Assembly (NCBI RefSeq): GCF_963082655.1
Contig: NC_081554.1
Location: 58,114,369-58,178,368 of the forward strand
Direction of reading: 5' to 3'
Length of the DNA stretch: 64,000 nt
Source: Stomoxys calcitrans
Lineage: Eukaryota; Arthropoda; Insecta; Diptera; Muscidae
Position numbers and translations under genes: made by a program. Of this stretch, positions 55,436 through 64,000 are shown in pieces. Position 1 is the stretch's first letter. Each line of letters opens with the position of its first letter. The notes below the pieces were generated by a model. That model was not told the DNA's origin. It ran no database searches and saw only the letters and a program-made list of their open reading frames with translations.

Positions 55436-57110
55436 ATTGGGCAAGACCCAGTCATGTATGTGTTCACCAAGTTCCCTTATAATAACTTTTTTTTACTTCT
55501 TTCGTAGGCCTCAATATATACGGCTTTAAAGGATTTTTGCTCTTTTCTTCAAGTTTTCCATTTTTTAACTTTTGTCACAGGCAGCGCTGTTGCTTGAACA
55601 AAGCCAAACACTTACCCATACATTCTCATACACTCACGCATAATTGTAGTCAGTGCGTATACGTGGGTACGTAGGAGTAATGATTTCTCTAGAGATGACA
55701 AGTACTTGTGTGTGTGTGTGTGTTGTTGTCAGCTTCAAGCCGGGTAAACAAATACAAAGAATGGCAAGAAAGAGCCACAGTCGCAGCTGTAGATTGGTCT
55801 CTCACCCATAGCAAAAAAAAAACCAAAATGGTGTGTGTATCCCAAAAAACCAGCTTAGGGTGCAAGTGAGTGCGTGTAAATGTCCGCATGTACTCCTACT
55901 CTTCTTCTTCTTCTTCATCATCTGCTTCTTCGTTGCCTTAAGGGGAAGGTAAATATTTGTATTTGTTGTTGTCGTTGTTTTCTCTACCTCCACCCTACCT
56001 CCCTACACGCAACCATTGAACCCATTTGGCTACATCAACTGACAACAGCTGTTCTTGCAATCGCCCTCAAACACACTCTCTCTCTGTCTCTCTTCATCTC
56101 TCTCTATCTCTCTGCAACTCTCCTCTGATTCTGAATTCTGTGTGGGGGAGTATCTCTCTCCCTTCCCTTAAGCACTAGGAGAGTCAACATACATGTTGTT
56201 GCTGCCATAGCTGTGCTGTCGACAATTTTCGTAGAGTACAAGTGAATGTCTGGATTGAATCGTTACCGAGTGTGGGTGGTTGGGTGGCAAAATGAGTCTA
56301 CAGGAATGAGTGAGTGCCAGCTTCAAATGTAATGATGAATATTGCATAGTGGCTGTATAAGGAGATTGCGAGACTGTATGTCTGTGTGTTTATGATTAAA
56401 GTGTGTGCGTGCGTATATATATTTGTGAATTTTTGGTTTGTGTTTGTCGGCGGCTTGGCGCGCGTGTTTGGCATTAGTGTCAGACATGACTATGCACAAA
56501 AATTAGGTCTTTCATCTCTACACTCGAATTTCGAAAAGATGATTTGGGTAGAAGTCTTGCTTGGGTGGCTGGCAGTAAGATGGGCGATATTTTATTAAAG
56601 TAATGCCTTTAAAAATGTTGCCAACTTTGATATCTTAATACTTGAGAAATAAAAATGGTATACAACATTTGAAGCGATGAATAAGGGTAACATCTTTAAG
56701 GAGTGGCTAAAGTAGAGGAGCATGTTTTAAGTAAAATGTTTTATGACTTTAAAGGATATTTTCGCAAAATATTCAAGTTAAAACTTTTATTAAATTAAAA
56801 CCTTCAAGATAATATGAAAGGAAAAGCCCAATTTGTGACCTTGAATCCACTCCCTCCCTTGAAGCATTCGAAATTTTATTAACCATATGTGAAACATTAC
56901 TTACATAGAACAAAGACAACCACACCCTTGGATGTTGTAGGTTAAGACTATTTTAGTTTAAATCACCCACGTGTTTTAAGAAACGAAAGTTGACATACCT
57001 GTAAATAAAAGGAGAAGAAGAACAATTATTAACAAATTTCCAAAAAAAAAAAGGAAAACAATATCACCAAAAAGAAAATTCCCCGGAAATGTTGCTTTCA
57101 GAAACAAAAT
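55436..57110. other. Non-coding stretch; no gene supported
   Basis: Holds a GT run near 55,707-55,723, TTC repeats near 55,900-55,915, CT-rich tracts at 56,072-56,115 and GTGCGTGCGTATATATAT near 56,404. Open frames are short and of low complexity. Confidence 0.6.
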
Positions 57111-57282
57111 CATAAAAATTTTTTCTTCAGAGCAAATCTTATGGAGAAAATTTTATGAATATTTTGCCTTTAGAGAAAACTAACTGAACCAGATCCGCTC
57201 CATCTTTTCTTAGCCTTCTTTTACTTTATGTGGAACAAAATTATCCTTTATATATTTTTTTTTCGACAATTAAAGAGCTTTC

Positions 57283-57323
57283 AGTGAATACCATGCTACG
57301 AAAATAGTAGCATGGTATTCACT
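57283..57323. other. Perfect 17-bp stem, 7-base loop
   Basis: AGTGAATACCATGCTAC (57,283-57,299), loop GAAAATA, and GTAGCATGGTATTCACT (57,307-57,323) are exact complements. It lies about 100 bp inside the 3' end of H3. Confidence 0.95.
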
Positions 57324-57972
57324 TGGAGGGTTAAGGGTCATTTATGTTTGAATGTTTGCACTCCATTCTTAAAAGACTTTACTTGAGCCCGATATTCTCA
57401 TGATGTCCGATTTAAGGATGTTTTCAGGGGTGAGGTGGTCCTCCCTGACACTTGGCTCTAAAAAAAATATCAGCATTGTGCTCTTCTCTCAAATGTCATT
57501 AATTTAAACCCCGTATAGCCTTTGATTTAAGGGGAGTTTATGAAATGAGGCATCCCCCAAACACATGGCCCCAAAATTGGTTATCAAATTCGTTTTCTAA
57601 TCTCAAATAACTTTCATTTGAGCCACATATTACCATGGTCGGTAAATGTATACTCTTTGGCAGGGTGTTTTTGGGAAGTGGCGGTGCCCCAAATACTTGG
57701 TCCCACATTTGAATATCAGATTCGTATTCTACTCCCAAATGTCTTTATTTGAGCCCCATATTGTGATGGTCAGTAATTAATTGCTGTTTCAGGGGTGTTT
57801 TGGGGAAGAGGTAGACTATCAGAAAATTGATTCCAAAAGTGGGCATCAATTTCGAGCTCTACTCCCCAAATACCTTTCATTTGAGCCCCACATTGACGCG
57901 GTCGGTAAATATACCCATTTTAGTGGTGTTTTGTGGAGTGGGATAATCCCCAAACACTTAGCCCTGAAAATA

Positions 57973-58213
57973 TTGGGTTGCCCAAAAAGTAATTGCGGAT
58001 TTTTTTAAAAGAAAGTAAATGCATTTTTAATAAAACTTAGAATGAACTTTAATCAAGTATACTTTTTTTACACTAAACTTACACTAAAGCAAGCTAAAAG
58101 TAACAGCTGATAACTGACAGAAGAAAGAATGCAATTACAGAGTCACAAGCTGTGAAAAAATTTGTCAACGCCGACTATATGAAAAATCCGCAATTACTTT
58201 TTGGCCAACCCAA
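57973..58213. mobile_element. Mariner-type MITE, copy 3 (241 bp), inverted
   Basis: Same family as 6361-6596 but in the opposite orientation. TA flanks at 57,971-57,972 and 58,214-58,215. Right terminal repeat has one change (TTGGCC for TTGGGC). Inserted into H3 units. Confidence 0.92.
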
Positions 58214-59379
58214 TATATCTTGCATCGTGCTCTACTCTCGTATATCATTTTTCTGAACCCCATAATACCATTGACCTTAAAAGTGGATATCAAACTCGTT
58301 TTCTAATCTCAAATACATTTCATTTACACCCATTATTGCGAAAGTCAGCAAATATATCCGGTTTGGGTTTGGGGTATAGTCCCTAGAAACCACCAATATC
58401 GAGCTTCACACTCTTCAAGACCCAAATTGTCATGCTGAGCAAATACGTCCTATTTGGGGGTTATTATGGGGATGGGACTTCCCCCAGACAGTTGGTCCCG
58501 AATGTTGATATCAGATTCGTGGTCTACTCCAAAATACCTTTCATTTGCGGCCCATATTTGCATAGTCGGAAAACATGTCCGGTTTGGGGGATGGGGCGCC
58601 CATTCAGTGACTTTCTCTGAAAATATATATCAGCTTCGAATTCTACTCTAAAGTACCTCTTTTTTGAGCCCCATATAGCAATGGTCAGAAAATATTTCCA
58701 ATTTAGGTGGTGTTATGGGGCTTGGGTGGCCCCACAGACACTTTTCCCGAATATTGATATCAAATTCATGCTTTACTCCCAAAGACCTTTCATTTGAGCC
58801 CCATATTGCTATGGCCGTACATTTGTCCTCTTTGGGGAGGGGCGCTCCCCCCAAACACTTGATCCCACATTTGGATATCAGATTCGTATTCTTCACTCAA
58901 ATACCGAAATTGAGCCCCATTTTGCAATGATCAGTAAATAAGTCCTGTTTGGGTGGTGTTTTGGGGAAGTCGTGGACCCCCAGAAACTTGGTCTCACATT
59001 TGGATATCAGATTCGTATTCTACTTGAAAATACCTTTCATTTGAGTCCCATAAATATGCTCGATTTAGGAAGCAAACACTCGTTCCGACAATTGGATATC
59101 AGATACATTTTCTTATCTTAAATACCTTTCATTTGAGTCCCATATTGTCGTGGTCTATATATATATATATATATTTGGTAGGTTTGGAGGTGGGGCCGAA
59201 ATTTTGTTTTTAGGTTACTCTAAGAGAGCACTCAAAATTTCGCTTAAATCCCACCACCCATCTCCGAAATCTGGCGTTTTTGGAAAATTATTGCTAAGCA
59301 CCGTCTTAGAGTGGGAAAGTTAAAAAATAATACCGCAAACAACCGCAAAGAAGTCATAACGAAGATAAATGCTGTTCGA

Positions 59380-59575
59380 TCAATTTTGACCACTCTGCTC
59401 TCTTTCTGTTCATGTTGGCATCTCCATATTAGCGCCATTTATCAATTTTGACCACTCTGCCCTCTTTCTGTTCATGTTGGCAACTCCATATTAGCGCCAT
59501 TTACCGGCTGTTTTCAATTGAATCCATTTGAAAACAGACAGTAGATGGCGCTAACTTAAATGTTAGTGCTACTAC
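59380..59575. repeat. Direct ~60-bp duplication followed by an imperfect hairpin
   Basis: ATCAATTTTGACCACTCTGC through TATTAGCGCCATTTA occurs twice (about 59,380 and 59,440). The second copy runs into a ~25-bp inverted repeat: AGCGCCATTTACCGGCTGTT near 59,493 opposite ACAGTAGATGGCGCT ending near 59,553. Confidence 0.8.
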
Positions 59576-60623
59576 ACGCTTGGAGTGGCTTAACGCCTAT
59601 AACATTGATCATCATGTGGTGGTTGTCTCTTTTTAATGTCCTATTAGGTCATAATGATTGATCGACTGTTTTGGGGTGAGGTGGTTCGCTAGATATATAA
59701 GCAGAATTTAGATATCAGACTCGCAGACCACAACCCTATACCTTGAATTTAACCTCAAATTGTCATGAGTGGTGTATACAGCCGATTGGTGGAGGGTGTT
59801 TATATGAGGGTTGTGCGCCACACTCCAGCCGCCACTGGAGTGTTTAGTATTTGAATGACGCACTCTATGCAAAAATCTCTATTATTTGATCCCCCAATGA
59901 TTTTATTGGTCAAATAATCTATTGGAGGCGATTTTTGGAGGTAAAGCGCCAACTAGATTCTTGGACACAAAGTTTAATGTCATATTTGTAATCAACTCCC
60001 AAATACCTTTCATTTGAGTCTTATAAGCTGTGATCGGTGTAAAACTCCCAATTGGGCGTGGGGCGACCCTCAAATTCTTAGACATAATTTTTTATGTCAT
60101 ATTCGTAATATTCTCCCGAATACCTTTCATTGGAGTCCCATGTTGATATGTACATCCACTGGGGAACTATTGGGGTTGGAGTGGCTCCCGGTTTCCTTGG
60201 ACCCAACTTTAAGTGCCTTATTCCCAACTTCTCTTCAACCTTGATTTTGGGTGGTGTTTTTGGGGAAACAGGGAAGAGTCCACCTCCCTCCCGATATCAA
60301 CAAATTATAAAGCCTTTTCCTTCTTCCTGACTATATTCGAAATCTAATCCCGAATACCTTTCATTTGAGCCCATATTGTCATGCTCGTCCAATAAACATA
60401 TTTCGGGGTGTATTGGAGTTTGGGGCGGCCCCCCATTTACTTGGACCCAATTTTTTATACGAAATTCGTACTCTACTCCTGAATACTTTTCATATGAGTT
60501 CCATATTGTCCAGGGCGGTACACTTTTACTTCTCCAGACCAACCTACACAATCTGTGAAAGTTCCAGGGTAATCGGTTCAGCTGTTTTTGAGTCTATACG
60601 GAACAAACCAATTCATTTTTATA

Positions 60624-61262
60624 CTACCATAGTATGGGAGTATACTAATCTAGTCATTCCGTTTGTAACACCTCGAAATAGCCATGTCCGTCCATTCGTC
60701 TTTTGAAATCACGATAGAGGTCGAACTGGTAAAGCTAGCTAGATCATTGAGGATTGCTAATGGGCCATATCGGTTCAGATTTCGATATAGCTCCCATATA
60801 AACCGATCTCCAGATTTGACTTCTTGAGCCCCTGGAAGCAACAACTTTTGTCCGATCCGACTGAAATTTTGCATGTGGTGACTTTCAACACTTGTGCTTA
60901 GTACGGTCCAAATCGGTCTATAACCTGATATAGCTGCCATATAAACCGATCTCCCGATTTGACCACTTGAGCCCCTGGAAGCCGCAATTTTTGTCCGATT
61001 TGGCTGAAAATTTTCATGTAATGTTCTTTTATGAGTTCCAACAACTGTGCCAAGCACGGTCCAAATCTGTATATAACCTGATACAGCTCCCTTATAAACC
61101 GAAGTCCTGATTTGACTTCTTAAGCCCCTGGAAGCTAAAATTTTTGTCCCATCTGACTGCAATTTTGCACCTAGTATTCTGTTATGACTTCCAACAACTT
61201 TGTTAGGTACGGTCCAAATCGGTCTATAACCTGATGTAGCTCCCATATAAACCTATCTTGGT
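60624..61262 (-). repeat. 153-bp family, terminal domain and three to four units
   Basis: TACCATAGTATGGGAGTATA and GTCATTCCGTTTGTAACACC are the conserved end, followed by units with GATATAGCTCCCATATAAAC and CTTGAGCCCCTGGAAGC. Unit spacing is about 150 bp. Minus-strand translation stays open for 198 codons (60,650-61,246) only because the repeat lacks stops in one frame. Confidence 0.88.
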
Positions 61263-61269
61263 TTACAAA

Positions 61270-63880
61270 GTGGTTTAGAATCACTTTGTAAATTGATGAA
61301 GCTATGTCGTCTGTTCAACCGTTTATCTGTCTGTTTGTCTATGTTTCGGTTTGCCTGTATGTCTGTCCTTCTGTCTGTACGGTTTTAAGTCACTTTGTAA
61401 ATTGATGGTGCTATGTCATCAGTCCAATCGTTTATCTGTCTGTCTTTCGGTTTGTCTCTCTTTGGGTTTGTCTATCTGTCGGGTTGTCTGTATGTCTGTC
61501 CGGCTTAGAATCATTTTCTAATTTGATGTAAAAGTGTTCGTCTGCCTATTCATCCGTCTCTCTGTGTGTCCAACCGTCTGTCTGTCGAGCTGTTTTTACT
61601 CTGACCGATTGGTTCAGAATCAGTTGTTACATTCATGGAACCATATCATCTGTCCATCTGCCGTTTTGTCTATCTGTCGGTTTTTACTGTATGTACATTC
61701 CTCTGTCCGGTTAAGAATCACTTCCCACGCGAAGGTAACCATGTTCATCTTCTAAATGTCCATCCGTCTGCCTAAGCAGCTGTCGATCTCACTAACCGAT
61801 TGGTTTGGAATCACTTTGTTAATTGATGGAGTCATGTCGTCTGTCCAACTGTTTATCTGTCTGTCTTTCGGTTTGTCTATCTTTCGGTTTGTCTGTATGT
61901 CTGTCCAGCTGTTTTCTGGCTGGCCGATAGGCTTAGAATCAATTGAATTTAGGAGCCATATCGTCTTTCCATTTGTCTATAGAATCACTTCCTAAATTGA
62001 CGTAACCCTGTTCGTCTGCCTGTTCTTCCGTCTGTTTGTGTGTCCAACCGTCTGTCTGTCCAGGTGTTTTCTGTCTGACCGATTAGTTTAGTATCACTTG
62101 TTAAATTCATGGAGCAATGTCGTCTGTCCATCTGTCGGTTTCTCTTTATGTCTCTCCGTCTGTCCGGATTAGAAACACTTTCTAAGTTGACGTAACCATG
62201 TTTGTCTGCTTATTCATCCGTCTGTTTGTGTGTCCAACACCGTCTGTCTGTCCAGCTGTTTTCTGTCTGGCCGATTGGTTTAGAATTAGTTGTATAATTC
62301 ATAGAGCCATGTCGTCTGTCTATCTGTTTGCTTGTCTATCTGTCGGTTTGATTGTATGTCTGTCTGTCTGGTTTAGAATCACTTTCTAAGTCAAGGTAGC
62401 CATGTTCATCTGTATATATGTCTATCCGTCTGCCTGTCCAGCTATCGACTTCTCTGACCGATTGGTTTAGAATCACTTTGTAAATTGATGGAGCTATATC
62501 GTCTGTCCAACTGTCTATCTGTCCCTTTGTCTAACTTTAGGTTTATCTGTATGTCTGGCCTACTGTCTGTACAGCTTAAAATCACATTGTAAATTGATGG
62601 AGCTCTGTCATCTGTCCAACCGTTTGTGTGTCTTTCTTTCGGTTTGTCTGTCTGTCGGTTTGAATGTATGTCTCTCTGTCCGGCTTAGAATCACTCCCTA
62701 AGTTGATGTAACCATGTTCGTCTGCTTATTCATCCGTCTGTTTGTGTGTCCAACACCGTCTGTCTGTCCAGCTGTTTTCTGTCTGGCCGATTGGTTTAGA
62801 ATTAGTTGTATAATTCATAGAGCCATGTCGTCTGTCTATCTGTTTGCTTGTCTATCTGTCGGTTTGATTGTATGGCTGTCTGTCCGGTTTAAAATCACTT
62901 CCTAAGTTAAGGCAATCATGTTCATCTGTCTATATGTCCATCCGTCTGCCTGTCCAGCTGTCGACTTCCCTGACCGATTGGTTCAGAATCTCTTTGTAGT
63001 GATTATTTGTCTACCTTTAGGTAGACTAGGTTTGTCTCCCTTTAGGTTTGTCTGTATGTCTGTCCGTCTGTCTTTACGGCTTAGAATTACTTCCCAAGTT
63101 GACGTAACCATGTTTGTCTCCCTGTCCATCCGTCTGTCCTTCCATCTGTCTGACTGCCTGTCCAGCTGTGTGTCTGTTCGCCCGGATTAGAATCAATTCC
63201 TAAGGTGATGTTGTCAAGTCCATCTGGCTGTCCATACGTCTGTTCGTTCATCTGTCCGTCCGTCTGTAACATATGTCTTTCCGTTCGTTTGTGTGCCTTT
63301 CTACCAGTCTATCATCCTTCTGTCCTTTCACCTTTCTGACTGTCTGTCCAGCTGTGTGTCTGTTCGTCCGGATTAGAATCACTTCCTAAGTTGATGTTGA
63401 CAATTTAATTTGGCTGTGCATACGTCTGTCTGTTTGTTTGACTCTCCGTTTGTCTATTCTTTCCTCTGTCCGTCCGTGTGTAACATATTGTATATCTGCC
63501 TTTCAACAAGTCTACCAACCGTCTGTCCTTCGATCTGTCTGACTGCCTGGCCAGCTGTCTGTCTGTTCGACCTCTGTCTGCCCGGATTAGAATCAATTCT
63601 TAAGGTGATGTTGCCAACACCATCTGGCTGTCCATACGTCTGTTCGTTTGGCTATCCGTTTATCTGTTCGTTAGTCTGTCCGTCCAACTGCAACATATGT
63701 TTCTCCGTCCATCTACTTACCTTTCGCCTCTTCTAAATTAAGGTAACAATGTCCATCTGACTGTCTATTCGTGTTCGTACATATGTCCGTCTGTCCTTCT
63801 GTTCGTCCATCCTTCTATATGTCGGTCCGTCTGTCCATCCGTCTGTAGAACACCATTTTATTCTAAGTTGTGAATCCTCT
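61270..63880 (+). repeat. TCTG-rich minisatellite with a 516-bp higher-order repeat
   Basis: GTCTGTC-type runs alternate with two non-TCTG blocks: TTAGAATCACTTCCTAAGTT with GACGTAACCATGTTCGTCTG, and GATTGGTTTAGAATCACTTT with TAAATTGATGGAGC. The segment at 62,198-62,389 is nearly identical to 62,714-62,905, giving a 516-bp higher-order period. After 63,180 a third block type (AAGGTGATGTTGCCAA) dominates. Open frames are translations of the repeat, rich in Cys, Leu and Val. Confidence 0.92.
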
Positions 63881-63894
63881 CCTTTAAAATTACT

Positions 63895-64000
63895 ATGGCC
63901 ACCATAGCGCAAAGATTAGCATGTCCGCCTATGACGCTGCCCTCCTGGGTTCGAATCCTGGCAGAAATATCAGAAAAATTTTTCAGCGGTGATTATCCCC
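63895..64000 (+). mobile_element. tRNA-derived SINE, cut by the window edge
   Basis: Head GGCCACCATAGCGCAAAGAT and TAGCATGTCCGCCTATGACG (A-box region), B box GGTTCGAATCC (perfect) near 63,949-63,959, and body TTTTTCAGCGGTGATTATCC. It continues beyond the window. Confidence 0.92.

Larger units (their letters stand above)
57180..60602 (-). mobile_element. Helitron-like element H3 (~3.4 kb, non-autonomous)
   Basis: Read on the minus strand it starts TCCGTATAGACTCAAAAACA (60,602) with the same 5' subterminal block as H1 and H2 (ACAGATTGTGTAGGTTGGTC) and ends near 57,180 with GGTTCAGTTAG followed by T, a diverged CTAG end. The interior is mostly ~125-bp C-rich units, a mariner MITE (57,973-58,213) and a distinct segment at 59,222-59,700. 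No Rep/helicase is found. The unit boundaries may include more than one element. Confidence 0.6.

Noticed and set aside
60650..61246. 198-codon minus-strand open frame
   Set aside because: It coincides with three to four units of the 153-bp family and has no protein motif; other arrays of the family give similar shorter frames.
61534..63736. Many Cys/Val/Leu-rich open frames resembling small membrane proteins
   Set aside because: They are translations of TCTG-type repeats and repeat with the 516-bp period.

Overview
This is repeat-dominated, AT-rich nuclear DNA from an insect. It has no operon-like gene spacing and no bacterial promoters or ribosome binding sites. It does have poly(A)-tailed retroposons, tRNA-derived SINEs, mariner-type elements flanked by TA, Helitron-like ends and very long minisatellites. 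The families (a SINE with a GGTTCGAATCC B box, a mariner MITE starting TTGGGTTGCC, and a ~153-bp tandem family) look like those of calyptrate flies such as Stomoxys, Haematobia or Musca. That placement comes from remembered repeat families, not a search. No host protein-coding gene could be supported; the window reads as intergenic or intronic sequence made almost entirely of mobile and tandem DNA.

Layout. 1-6.9 kb: two arrays of the ~153-bp family in opposite orientation, with a decayed R1-like LINE and a SINE between them, then a mariner MITE. 7-9.5 kb: non-coding DNA with microsatellites, a second MITE and a SINE. 9.5-12.2 kb: a degenerate 9-bp array interrupted by a 153-family block and a small retroposon with a 14-bp target duplication. 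12.7-14.8 kb: about 70 units of a ~31-bp minisatellite in which each unit is a near-perfect hairpin. 16-19.3 kb: a ~16-bp GTACC-GGTAC array with a SINE inside. 21.6-22.9 kb: four ~323-bp tandem units. 25.4-26.7 kb: a mariner transposon with an uninterrupted 361-residue DD41D transposase and TA flanks, the only complete gene found. 27.6-30 kb: Helitron-like elements, two of them joined head to tail. 31.3-31.9 kb: a SINE inserted into a SINE. 32.8-44.4 kb: a 29-bp satellite in two orientations, containing a scrambled Ty3/gypsy pol remnant and a 5'-truncated Jockey-type LINE whose reverse transcriptase frame is open. 45.8-48.8 kb: Helitron-type repeats and a decayed R1-like LINE in which reverse transcriptase motif A is repeated four times. 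50-54.4 kb: two (CCTAA/CCTAAA)n arrays attached to LINE 3' ends. 57.2-60.6 kb: a ~3.4-kb Helitron-like element carrying a third MITE. 61.3-63.9 kb: a TCTG-rich array with a 516-bp higher-order repeat. The window ends inside another SINE.

The repeats form layers. Tandem arrays came first, retroposons and DNA transposons landed in them, and pieces of those elements (integrase zinc finger, reverse transcriptase thumb, motif A) were then amplified in tandem. Only the DD41D mariner looks able to make a full-length enzyme. The Jockey-type LINE has an intact reverse transcriptase region but has lost ORF1 and most of its endonuclease. I found no convincing undescribed multi-gene system. The most unusual features are the palindromic minisatellites, the head-to-tail Helitrons, the telomere-like LINE-associated arrays and the tandem amplification of enzyme-core segments.
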